From NCBI GenBank assembly GCA_037951105.1, contig JBAMJV010004012.1, positions 1-64,000 of the forward strand: DNA of 64,000 nucleotides, written 5' to 3'. Below, in pieces: positions 1-13,100 of this stretch. Positions within the stretch are counted from its first letter, which is position 1. Every line of letters begins with the position of its first letter. The stretch comes from Echinarachnius parma (taxonomy: Eukaryota; Echinodermata; Echinoidea; Clypeasteroida; Echinarachniidae). A program made the translations under genes and the position numbers. The notes under the pieces are model-generated. The model was not told the origin of the DNA, searched no databases, and saw only the letters and a list, made by a program, of their open reading frames with translations.

Positions 1-932
1 GGGGGCCTTGGACCAAACGTGTTTTGTTTTTTATAATGTCACAAAGGCGTAGAATTCGGAGAAGGGGAAAGAAAGAAAGAAAGAAAGGGGTTTAATTATT
101 GGCTAGATAGTAATTGTTCAAAGCTGCGTTAGCTTTGTGGACAGGATGTTGGTTAGCGCGGTCAGCTGTAAGTCTCGACATTTACTGCAAGATTTCATCA
201 AAATAAATGCAGAGGGGAAAATGTAATGGGTCCCTCAGTTATAATTATGCGTTTTATAATAATCATTATTTAAAAAGCCATGACATTTATACTACAATGC
301 ATTTTTTATTGATTCCCGGCGTTTCCCGCAATTAGAAATCACGATATTCTATATCGGTTCCCACCCCCCCCCCCCCCCCCCCCCCCCTCTATTTGCCACC
401 GTTTTGGTTTGACCCTGCATGGCTACGCCAGTCCCCAAAACTTTGTTCCTCGGCGTGAGCTTTGGAGGAATTTGATTGGCGGAAAAGTGCTCTCGGTTCT
501 TGGACCGTCACAGCTTGAGCTTCGTTCAGTTCAGTGAAAGTCTACAGCTCTGGCAAACGCCGCGCCTCATTAAACGAGTGACCTAACTCGCTTGTCAAGT
601 TGGCCAGCGCTGGCGTGATACGATCATCAATGGGACGCGAGATTATACTTGATTATAGTCCCTGGTTTTGTTGTATCCTCTCTCTCCATTCAGTCAGTTA
701 GGCTACTTGGCTTTCCCGATCGAGTCATATTGATGCTACAGTTGGAATAAAACTACCAGGACCTTTCGGACCAACCCTTTCGATGCCGTGATTCAGTTTC
801 CTTCTTTTTTTTTTCTCGCGAATTTGATTTCTCTTCTTGACAAGTGCTTGATCTCCTTAACTCTTTCGAAGTTATTTTTTGTTCTTTGATCAACAATTTG
901 AAATAGTATATAGTTGTGGCTGTACGAGGTGA
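1..932 (+). promoter_or_regulatory. Upstream region and probable 5' UTR of the EMI-collagen gene
   Basis: No coding region is seen upstream of the first ATG at 933. The stretch holds a short GAAA microsatellite (about 66-90), a C tract (about 363-386) and, from about 410 to 700, the most GC-balanced, CpG-containing sequence of the first few kb, which suits a promoter and 5' UTR. An initiator-like TCAGTC lies at 690-695 with an AT-rich TATA-like ATTATAG about 35-38 bases before it. The spacing is slightly long, so this is only a weak candidate core promoter. Another TCAGTT lies near 525. The transcription start cannot be fixed from sequence alone, and an upstream non-coding exon is possible. 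Confidence 0.35.
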
Positions 933-1126
933 ATGATGTTTGGATTTAGTCGGAGTAGATGCCGAGCGGCGGCGGCGGTGCACAGGCCAGGGATGATGGG
1001 TGCTGGAAGTATGAACCCCTCCCATCAGAGTTCTCGGTTACTGGTCTTGATCTTCCTCCTTTTTCACATCGTACTAGCCTCGGGACAGGTCTCGTATAAT
1101 GGCGGCTACCCCCGCAGCAGATCCAG
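933..1126 (+). CDS. Exon 1: signal peptide and N-terminus of EMI-domain collagen
   Basis: The open frame begins with two ATGs (933, 936). It encodes an Arg/Ala-rich lead and then, after Met27 (1011), a classic secretory signal: a short polar start, the hydrophobic core [16 protein letters not shown], and a small-residue cleavage site before QVSYNGG. The ATG at 933 has T at -3, whereas those at 936, 996 and 1011 have A at -3. Initiation at 1011 would give a normal 25-residue signal peptide, so the first 26 codons may be untranslated or optional. The exon ends in phase 2 (TCC AG) at a GTAAAA donor at 1127. The downstream SRSR segment joins an Ile-Gly-Asn-Trp-Cys start of the EMI domain in exon 2, as in EMI proteins, where the domain follows closely behind the signal peptide. 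The ORF continues only one codon past the donor. Confidence 0.72.
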
Positions 1127-4100
1127 GTAAAATATTTTGTGAGAAAAAAAATATATCAGACATAAATTTGTGCCAGAAGAAATGAATTTTGGTTTATCGG
1201 TGGCGTAGCTACGGGGGCACCTGCCTTCGGTAATTAGACAAAAACAATACAAAACATGAGCGGAAATCATTTACAAAAATAAAGACTTAATTATAAATTA
1301 TAGAGTGTATCCCCAATAAATTGCGTGCCCCCTCCCCCTCCCCCTTTCAGTCAGCCCCCGCTACGTCACTGATAGTAATTATGTTTGAAGGAAACACGAA
1401 TTCATAGTTATTATATTCGGTTTGATAATTAGTATGATTCTTCTTCACAATGCTCGAACTCTTATTCCTGTATCATAGCACATTTATGATTTGACTTCTC
1501 ATGTAGTATATCGTAGACATGCAGATGTATACCCAATGTGTAAAATGTCAGGTGTAATAATGATTCATAGTTTGAAGTCATAAATAGTGATATTAAACCT
1601 TGATTATAAATTAATGTTTTCCGGGGATGTGTTTATCGGGTCCATTCTTCCCGCTGTTGAATAATCAACATTTCCTTCCTTTTCCAAGTTGTTAGTTTTT
1701 GTTAACAAGTGAAATTACTACCCTGGATAGACCCTGGATAGTTGAGAGGCAGAGTTAATGTACAAACAATAGATTATAGATAATTAGGCCTTATTGATGT
1801 AACGTTTATACCATAACGAAAATGTAAATATATAGTTTCATCTTTAGAATTCGCTCTTTGAGCCTACAATGTACCAGTGAGGTATAAGCAAGTATACCTC
1901 CTTGGTTGTACTATGGCAAAGCTAAGAGCACTTCACAAAACTACCTCCGTTCAATAATAACACCTTCGATCTATAAATAGCGCGTTATATGAAACGGTTC
2001 TTTTATCAAAACCGGTCACCAGATACACACAACCTTGCCATACAATTCTAGCACGAATGCCACAAAGTACACATTTTACTCCCCGGGAGCATTTACGTCT
2101 GGCTCGAAACAATAGTAATACAGTAGTATTATAAAATTATATAGGTTGAATACACGTTCCAATATTAAGGCGGAGCTCAATGAAGCACAATCATTTAGGC
2201 CAGGTCTATGGTTAGGCCTACATTCTTGTCGCAATCAAGTCAACGACATTGCCAGAGATCTATAGAGTTGGGGGATGAAAAACAAAATTAAGTGCGTGTG
2301 GTATAGAAATCAAAGCATTTCTATTCGTCATCTTGCGTCTGACTTGACTTGACCGTGAGTGGTACAGTGCAGTGCATGAAGGCAGGCTGCGAGAAGGGGC
2401 CGGATGCAGTGATTGATTTATGATTTATCTTCGAGCAGACGGAGCGGGATTCTTGGGATTATGGGAATAAAGGATTTGGCGCGTTATGGATCAAGTTCAT
2501 GAAGTCATTTCCCACTTTCCCTGCCCCCTTTGGGTCGACTTTTTATTTGTCTTCTGCCCTCGATCCATCTCACATGGGTAAACAATTACCGATGTTCTTT
2601 TTTTTTTACAAGAATTTACACACGGCATAAACAATATATTAATATTTCGACCCTTTGAAATAATGATTTTGCTCAGCTGTTCAAAAAAAAAAATCGCGTA
2701 TGCTTCTATTTTTTATGGTCGGATTTATATACAATATCTCACCTGGGTAAACAATTTTGTTACAAGACAGCATTGAACAAGATTTTATATTATTGACCCT
2801 TAAGACAATTTTAAAAGGTCGATAATGTCCGATTTCGCCCTCCACCCCCCCCCCCCCCCCCCGCTTCTCACGTGGATAAACAATAAATGTATGTGTGATC
2901 GTGATAACATGATATTGCAAATAGTTTTTGTTTATATTCAACCAATAAAACATTATTCCAGCCAGTTAATGTCATTCCTTTAAGATCTTGACATACCAAA
3001 GTTATTGTAGCGCTATTATTATAGCATGTGTACTATGTGTTGCAAATCTATTGGTAACAATCGTGCATAACAGGAATAGTGTATTGTAATGTTCACAATA
3101 TTTGTATTGTTTATTTTAATGACAAATTCATGTGTCGGAATAGAATAGAACAATGTACGCAGGGGATGGGTCTTTCATGGAAGTCGGCCAATATCGAGAC
3201 TCGAGAGTAAAATTTGCGATACGAGAATCGGAAATAGAACGACTGATTACCCATGCCTTTTCCGGCTTCGAAATCACACGCAGCTACAGACAGACTGCGT
3301 GATGAGTAAACTCACATTATTAGACAATAAAAATAGAATATACTTCGTAAACATACAAATTCACTCACACCCACATACATGCATGCCAAGCTGTTATAAT
3401 AACATGATTATAGGGAACTAAAGCGCAATGCATGAGACACGTAACATATGTTTTGGTAATATACTGTATATATAATACAAAATGGAGAATATAACCATGA
3501 AGTTGTAGTAATATAACACACCTTTTGGGTGTAAAAAGTAAATAAATATTTGTTGAACATTTTTTTGAAGGTTATACACAAGTCGTGAAGAAGGTTATTT
3601 ATGTATAAGTCAATATGAATACAAATATATTCCTTGTGTAATTAATATAATGATCATGATAGGCATAAAATATTAGTTGCAACTTTCCAAGTTTGCGACC
3701 TTTGAAATAAAATTATTCGTCCTGCTTTCTTGACATTTGCTCTCCTTATATTTTGTTCATAAACCACTAAGACCAGCAACGGTTCCTAACCCTATACCCA
3801 GTGGCATATAAAGCTACGGGGACTCGGGGCCGGGGGGGGGGGGGGGGGGGCTGTGCCCTCAATTCATTTTGAAAAGAGGTAACATAAACAACAGGGGCGT
3901 CGATCCGTTTTTGATATTGGGGGGGGCGAAATTTGAAAATGTTTCCAGAGTGACCACTGAGAGAGCTAAAAGCCCCACATTGGCATGCCCGGAAGTTTTT
4001 TTATTATGAGCTCAATGAAAGTGTCTTCATGGCTCGAAGACCTGATTTTTTTGGGGGGCACCCACATTTTGGACAATAATGGGGGTCCAGGGGCGGAGCC

Positions 4101-7100
4101 CCCGGAAGCTTTTAGATTTCAGACATTTGCAACTCCTATCATGGGTGTTAAAATTGTATAAAATAGTGAATCTATACTCGTATCGTATTTTAAAGGGCAT
4201 AGCGAGAAAAAGATTGAGCCTTGCATGAGATGGATCCACGTGATCCTGTATACTATAGAGACATCGATATAATCTAGGGCATTGGGCTCCCATGAAACTA
4301 AGCAAGGGCGTCAACAACTTCTCAAAACTGGAGGGGAGACATTGCGAGGGAAGCGAAGCGACCGAGCGGGGGAGGGTGTGGGAGGGGGTGTCCCCCTCCC
4401 ACAGTAGGGAGCTTTTGTATTTTGGGGCGTGAAATTGTGCGATTTGGTGCACACCTGAGACAGAAATGTCACGTAATATGAAGTATATAAGTATGGATTC
4501 AAATATACATAATGACAAAGGGAGGGGGACAATCTTCACCACTTTCAAATGTGGGGGGACATGATAATTATTCCAATATGATTTGCGTTCAGCGCATTTG
4601 GACCGAATGACTGAAAGATATATTTCAGATTATTTTATTTTCTGTGACGGTGGGCTATCTATAGATGACGGTTGAGGTGTGCGTTTGAGGTGTGCGTTTG
4701 AGAAATTACACTGCCCAACACATTTCGAAATGTGAGTTCCCGCGACCAACATGAATCTTGCAATATGAGAAACTGTGTGCGCGCGAAGCGCGCGGCAAAA
4801 ATTAGATTTACAGTCCTTTTCAAACTAGAAAACGGCTATTTTGAAGATTAATTATTGATAAATGTGTCTTTCCTCTCTTTGGCATTATATCACTTGATTT
4901 TTTTCTTCCTCATTTTCGGAATTATTGGGGGGGCGAAATGATATGTTCGCCCCCCCAATATTTTCATTGGGGGGGGCGACCGCCCCCCCTGCCCCCCCCA
5001 GGATCGACGCCCCTGATAAACAAATACATACGGTGTGCCTCCCCCCCCCCCCCCCCCACCCCAATCAATCCGACCACACTACACCACTGTCTATACCAGA
5101 ACACCAACCATAATCATTTCCTATATCAATCAACCTAAACCAAACTACTTTTACTTTCACTAAAACCAATGACGTGCTGATAAAGGGATTATACCCCGGG
5201 CAAGTACCGTAAGATAATAATAATATCGTGTCACCTGATTGTCATCCCTAAAAGGATTATTTTTCTTTTTGCGATTTCTTCAAGTTTTCTGAGAATGACT
5301 TCAGAAAATGATGCATGAGGAGTATTTGATGCGCTGGTACTTATTAGTGTTTAAATTTGTCATGGGTGACGGATTTGTGAGTCTGATATAGAGCTCGAAA
5401 TTGACATCATGATTGAAGACTGAGGAGACCTCGCACTCTTTACCTATAAATCACGGTAGATAGTTCAGATACAATGATATCTATCCAATTATCAAAGTAT
5501 GTACCACAAGAGCGCCGGGAAACCACAAATTATTATAAACCTAACCTTAATAACGCAGAGTATAGTTGGTGACTCTTCTTTATAAAGGGATCTAGTAAAC
5601 TTTGTTGACATACTTGCAAACAGTGATGAATGGTTGAAAATGTGTATTGTTGGGATCTGATAAAAAATTATGTCCACAAGGTAATGTGTGAAAATTTCAT
5701 GTTAAATGGGAGTTATATGGTCGAGTGATGAGCAAAAATGCAAAGTAATATTTGGTAACTCATTGCACTGACTTTGTGCACATGCAGTTATAACTATCCA
5801 ATGGATAATTAACAATCCGAACACTTCAATCGTAAATATCTTTTTAACGAAATGGAATTTCCAAAATATAGTTTTTAAAAAAAGAAGTTTATTCTGTCAT
5901 TAAAATTGTACGCTTTTTCAAATTTGACACTCAGTTTTTCATTATCTCACAAACAAACAAATTGTAGCGCCCTCTATACCAAAACTCAACTATCCCTTTA
6001 AGCTTGGAAGTGGACTCGATGTAGGGTCAAGCTAGTCCACGTCCTGGTATCAAACAGGCATAGTAAAAAGGCGCTCAAAGTAAGTTTTGTGGATTTGGAC
6101 AATGTTACTATAGATCCCTTTAAAGAGCCAAGGAGTAAGATAACATCTTTACAATTTAAAAATAAAACCTTTCTCACAATGACTTCCGTTCTTATATTCA
6201 ATTTGGGTGTAATTAAAACGTGAGCCCTGGTGGACATAATTTGTTAGTTTATCGTGAACTTTATTACGAAGACTCTTAACATTATACATTGTATTACCCA
6301 TTTAATGTAAAATAACAATCCATAATATCAACACAGACAAGTATTTTCAGTGTATACATTTTACAGTACGTGTATATTATAGTTTTACACTCTTCTACAC
6401 GAGTGTCGCTCGTATAGGCATAATGTGTTATACTAAAGCAAAATTAGCACAGTCACTATGCATAGGTCACTGAATGGGCAGGGCATAAGTCATTGATCCT
6501 ACGGACTTGATGAGTTGGGAAGTTCAAAATTGATCCCTATACCCAAATACCCCTCTAGCTCATCCTGACTGTCCCGACCGAATGCAGGCAATCCGCTATA
6601 CTTTGAAGCCTCCATCCATTGTCTTTTGTCACGAGCCGTCACGGTACAGGGTGTCGTGGTGTCTGGGCCGGTATCTTCATGCCCCCTCAAGCCTAGGAGA
6701 CTCCCAAGTCACATCTTAGCTTCTATGTAAATAAATGTAATACTGTTTTGTTGAACTCAATCGTGCTTTCCGGACGATGGTAACGCTGTATTGCAATATG
6801 CCCTTTGCAAGCACGTGATCTTTTTAGCACGTATGATTCTGATGATTGGTTTAAATTAATCGAAATTGAACAGAAACCGTCCTTCTCAATGCTGGAGTTT
6901 AGCCGGGTGAGTTTATCAAGATCCTTTATTTACCCGAAGGTCGTCTAGATACTATCCTGACCGTAGCGCTAATGTACCATTGCTGGACTTGGTTACAAGT
7001 CTTAGTCACCCATACATCACTTGGACGCTATCCCGACCTAATTCCGACTCCTGTCTACCTGGGCTTGCAGGGACTTGGTCAAAAGTTGCCCGGACATTGT

Positions 7101-10100
7101 CCGGACGCTACCCCGATAATGGCGTTTGAACACGGAAGGGATATAAGTTTTATACTCGGTCGTCGGGATCCGGACATAACTTTCGGGGCCTGATAAGATG
7201 GGATATATACTACGTATATAATATTATATACGTATTAGACAGACCAAACTATTAACATATCACAGTATTGGCATCGCAATAGGACCCGCAGTTTATTTGG
7301 AGAAATTTCAAAATCATGACAACTTAACGGTTCTAAACCCTCTGTAGAACCTTGTCTTCGCAGTTTCTTCCCGGTGGGGGGAGTCCCTGTGATTGGAGTC
7401 ATATGTGACGATCAGGATTCAGGTTACAATCGTCTAATTTGCGGCGAGTATGAAAACGATTTTGAAAAATCAGAACATGAATTCGACAAAAAAAAGTGGA
7501 AAAGAGGGTAAACAAACTTTTCATCTCGGCACTTCTTTGCCAAGTATATGATTATATATCATGGCTTTAGCAACTAGCATGTTTAGTTGTTGGCCACCTA
7601 CTGACTAAGTGGTTTGCACAGTATGATGAACTTTCTATGTTGTAGTGGAGTAGCAGTGAGTGGGAAGATCAATGGGAATATAAACCCATGTGGACATTCT
7701 TACACCCTATCCCCGACCCACTTACTACGCCCCACTGTAGACAAAATGAATAATACAAACTAATATGTAATGCCATTTTATTTTTTGATCACGGGTTGTC
7801 GCCCTTTCATGGGACATCCCCCTCTTTGTCCCTATTTGGGTATATGGGTTGTCGTTGGATACGCCCTGCGATCTAAAGTTCGCTGATATCTTCGCGATTT
7901 TGTGCTTAAAATTGCATTGCAATGACATTCAATCCATCCACACAGAATCCATCGTATCATAGGTACGATCTTGATAATTAGTAAGCAATAAGACTCAACC
8001 ATAAATCTACAAATCAATGATTTTCTGCACAACTATTATTTTAATACGTGTGGTTTACGGGTACACCATGTGAGATGGGTGGATTGGTAAGCCCTGAAAA
8101 GGACTATGGTAGTCCTAGAAAGGACTGTTGGTGTAGTTCTGAAAAGAACTGTTGGTATTCTTTCTAGGAGAGTTCTAAAAAGAACTGTTGGTAGTCCTAG
8201 GAGACGCTCCTGACGACGGATAGTCAACCTATTCGAAACGTCGAGTCCCTCCTACCATCCACCCTCTCCTCGCAATACCAACAGTCCTTTCTAGGACTAT
8301 CAACAGTCCTTTCTAGGACTACCAACTGTCCTTTTTAGGACTCTCCTAGAAAGAATACCAACAGTCCTTTTCAGGACTATCCCAACAGTCCTTTCTAGGA
8401 CTAACAACAGTCCTTTCTAGGACTACCAATTGTCCTTTTTAGGACTCTCCTAGAAAGAATACCAACAGTCTTTTTCAGGACTATCCCAACAGTCCTTTAT
8501 AGGACTACCAACAGTCCTTTCTAGGACTATCAACAGTCCTTTCTAGGACTACCAACAGTTCTTTTTAGAACTCTCCTAGAAAGAATACCAACAGTTCTTT
8601 TCAGAACTACACCAACAGTCCTTTCTAGGACTACCATAGTCCTTTTCAGGGCTTACCAATCCACCCATCTCACATGGTGTACCCGTAAACCACACGTATT
8701 ATATACACCACCATGGAAACCGATACTTACAAGCAACATTTAACTATTATTTTGATGAGGAAACATATCTATCATCAGTGTTGAGTTAGGTTACAAGCTA
8801 TAGGTAATTAGCTACAATCAGTAACTTCGTTTCATTAACTTTTAAGTGAGTGTCACTCAACCAGAAAATCGGTTCGTTTTACGTCGAGCTATGAGGGGGG
8901 CGGCAAAGTTAAGTTGACAGGCAATTATTGAGTCAGGAAAAGCCGGCTGCTCACTCGGCAACCTGGGTTTTCCTGCATGGTGTCTGTCCGTAGGGAAAGC
9001 AGCGCGCCAGTGGCGCCGCCAGAGTCGGACCGAATGGGGAGGTTGGGGCATGGGAGGGCAGATAAGGGTATGATGATGATCATCAATGATACAGCATTTG
9101 CCAAATAAGAACGATGATAATCTGTTCTGTATGGAGGGGAGAGGTTGAGTACATTCATGTGACCAACCAACTAAACAATGCCGGGTGGGATGATATTATA
9201 TAACTTGATCAAGTCGACTCGAACCAAAGACCACAATTATTGTTTTAAATTATTTTCTGAATAATGGCAAAGTCATCTGCTCAATGAAGGTGTCCTGGGC
9301 CCCGTAACATAAAGATTCATAATTATTGTACTAGATATATGCATAATTTAGCCCGCTCGTTACAATAGGTCGAGTGTCATTTAGGTATCAATAAAGGGCG
9401 CAATACCCCCCTCTCCCCCCCCCCCCCCCCCCCACACACACCCGTCACAACTGGTTGAAGGTAACCTCATGTACTGCATATTCTCAAAGACTCTGATACA
9501 TTATATTTTCTACTTTTTGTGTTTGTGTATGAATTCATAACTGCTCATGTTTTGGCTTTAAAACTATAAGCTTGAGCCAACTTAGGTATTTTTAACCCCT
9601 CCTCTCCACCGTTTGTCTTATTGGTCACAGTCAAGGTTCGGACGGAGTTGTTTCCATGGTGGTGTGCCCAGGGATAAGGGGGGGGGGGTACACAAATGGG
9701 GCCATGTGTGCCAAAAATAGATATAGGTATAGATATGTATTACAGCTGGTATACAGTATAGGTGGTGAGGTGGGCAATGACCACCACCACCCTCCCCCCC
9801 CCCCCCCTCCCCCTTATATAGCTTTTCCACCGTGTGTTGCAGGAAGTCCCCGTTTTTAAATACCTCACGTGTTGAGATCAGGATTTAATTTTACCTTCCC
9901 CCACCGGTGTATGCCCTGGAGCAGTCTTCTAAATTGATGGCTTCTGGCCAATGGGCCATTGTTGTATCCTACCTTCAGTATTAAATACGTCGGGTTTTGA
10001 ATATCGCAGGTAAAACGAATTATTGCAATTAATATGAGCAAATGAACACACCCTCTTAGATTTCATAATTATTCGCACGCAGGTAGCGCCCTTGGGCGGG

Positions 10101-13100
10101 CCTTGGACTTATGTTGGGATATGATGTTAGCAAGGAGCTTCGTGATAGCACCATATTCATGATATTAGACCATAGATGTAGGGTCCATGATGACTGTATA
10201 TTATAGTAATTGGAAAGTCAATATATACACATACATCAGTACATCGATTTTACTATACTAGTAAACCACCATGGCATGGGGGTATGTATGGTATCCATGT
10301 GGAATATTTACGTTGTAATTGCTGTTGTTTATATTATTGGCATGTGGAAGTGAATTGATTCACCTGATTTATCAAATGAAAATACACATGTATTCTCCAT
10401 TCCCAATGTTCACAATATATCTAAACATTTCAGTCTCTGACTTTTGAGTACAAAACGAAATTGGGATCCGACTTTTTCACATCGGCAACTGCGTATAATT
10501 ACATATAAACAGGAACAAACCTGACACAAATTCTTCATTCTTCATGTTGGTTGGAAAATAACACATTGTTTATAACAGGCACAGCAGCATTCGTAATCGA
10601 TCACAAAGAACATTTAACATCCGATATGGCCTCTATTAAAAGACGATTATCAATTACGTTGGCGTGTAAATTATACCACGGGTTCATCCCACTTGGGTCT
10701 ATACCAGTGTGACAAGTTTTTTTAACTTCGAAGGAGTATAGTAAACGATTTCTGCATCGAATTACACACACTCGTTGTGATTGACGTCTGTAAATTGCGG
10801 TCAAGATCAACGAATATACGACAAAGAAGATTATCACCTGACTTAGTAAATACAGTACATCAGCTGCCATGTAACATTTTTGGATGTTACATGGCACTGT
10901 TACATGGCAATCAGATGATAAAACAGTTGTTAACTTTGCTGTCGGGAAATTCATGGAATGTTCCCCTCGGGATTTAAAATGCTATTTCGTGAAGAAAATA
11001 AGTCCCGAGACGTAGTCGAGGGACTTATTTACTCTTCCCTCAATAGCATTTAAAATCCCTCGGAGTGGAACATTCCGTGCTTTTCCCTCCACCACCAGTT
11101 AACAACTGTATAATGTTACACCGTGATTGTTTTTTTTACTGAAGAACAGGCTATAATATCACTTTAATTGGTTCTAAAACAGTCACATTGTACTTACAAT
11201 ACTGTTACGTTCTAATAGATATGATACATATGCGTTTCTAAGATAAATGTGAAAGAGTTATACTAGTAGTCAGCCGCTGCTAATAATTCACACAATAACA
11301 TAATAAATCATCAAAATTAAATATCTGTATGAATCTGTAATAATGACGTTGCTCAATTATTACCTACTAGCAATAATTTGTTTTTGCCTTTACCACTTAA
11401 TTATTCGTTATGTTTTTTTTACCAATGAGTCTTGCAAATAACGACCTGCAATTATCATGTTTGCTATTAAGTAGTCCATGATGTCCATCGAAATATTCGA
11501 AACTTCTGTAGTACTCATTCCGGCAGCGATGAGAATTTTCTCCGACCAAGTCATGTATAGTAAATCATAAAGCCCACAGTGTGACAATTACTCGAATGAG
11601 ATGTACTTATCGTGTAAAAACAAGGAGCGCCATGCTCCTAACCCTAAAAACATCTTGCAAAGATTGCACATGTTGAAGCGGCATACCAGAGTTCTCGAGA
11701 CAGAACGATGGTGTCTGGTGATGATGATGAATGTCGACTTCTCATCATCCCCATTACTACTCCGTGTTATCTCTCCGCTTTATCGCAAGAAATGAGCTCG
11801 TGGCGTCCAATCTAGGCTTGACCTTTGACCTCCACGGTGTTCATCAGGGGTCGAGTCTGACGGTATGACAGTGACATCTCTGCCTGTCTATACTGCATAA
11901 TGATTGTGATGACCTTTAATCGTCAGATATTCATATGACGATAAATTTTGATTGTGGATACAATTCATGACGAGTTTCTGGGTTCGCTCAGATGTCACTA
12001 TAGTGTCAGCAAAACATTTGATTTCAGATATGGAAATAGTAGATACAAGCTTAGTCAGCAAAATCCACTTCGTTATGGGATGTCCTTTAATATTATGACG
12101 TCATACTATCACTCTGGAAGTGGTGAGTGAAACAAGAAACGGAAGAGAAAGACTGATTTTTCGGTCTAATACAAGCTATACTCACACTACAACCACGCTA
12201 GCTTAGTTCCATTCTAAATCTATTTTTAGATGATATTGGTTGCCAACTATAATGTAAACTCAGTATAGGTAATAAATGCCGAAATAACCATAGTTAGTTA
12301 TTCAGAAAACTTTATGTTGCTTAATACTTTTATTAGCCCTATATCATCCAAAATAGATTTAGAACTGAACTAATAAGCTAGTGCGATTTTATAAATATGG
12401 GTCCTGAATGTTATGGTTATTGATTATGTGGATATTGATTATGGATTCTGATATATGGTTCCTGATATAATGGTTACTGATATATGGTTACTGATGTTCG
12501 TAGAAGTGTATAGTTTAACTTTGAACAGGAGTAGGACAGTTTCTAAATCGATCTTGTCTTCTCCTTCCTCATTTTGTTCAATGTGACAAACAAATCTTGC
12601 CTACCTCTATACCTGTTGAGATCACTTTATCAATCATGCACAGCGCAATAACTGATATGATTATTTTGTACCAGACTCCATGCATAAGGGATCTCCTATA
12701 AACGAAGAGGCTCCAGTTTGAGGGGTCCAGCTTCGGCAGTAATTGTCACTTTCAGAATCAGCACAAACCTCTTGATCTATTATCATGAAATTTTTGTTTT
12801 TTTATTTTTTATAAAACATGCACCAAAGATATTACATCAAGTTTAATGTCCTTGAACTTACATTCGTGTGTTTGTGTGATTAGCTTTCTTTATATCCTGC
12901 TTTATATCCAGTTCGCGTATTGTAAAGTACTTAGGGCACGTTAAGTAGATTTACATACGAGTAGAAATTCAATCAGATATCAATTTCATCGTTTTGTTTT
13001 TATTTTCATATCCAAATTTTTTTATATTTTCAGTCGTCAATAATAAGTCTGCTCCGACGCGCGAGTTGACCTGTGAAAGTCTTGGGAACCTTCGAGCCAG

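Noticed and set aside
4027-4548. 173-codon minus-strand open frame as a possible transposase
   Set aside because: It lies inside the hAT-like element but shows no transposase motif, and its composition looks like translated non-coding sequence.
8210-8238. Hammerhead-ribozyme-like core (CTGACGA, 6-bp stem, GAAA) in the spacer of the giant palindrome
   Set aside because: The pair next to the core is C-C instead of G-C, and the flanking GACG/CGTC pair with each other rather than forming separate stems I and III with a UH cleavage site, so the fold does not match.
8275-8645. Regular repeats as a CRISPR-like array
   Set aside because: Units are contiguous 22-bp tandem copies without unique spacers, in an animal gene intron.
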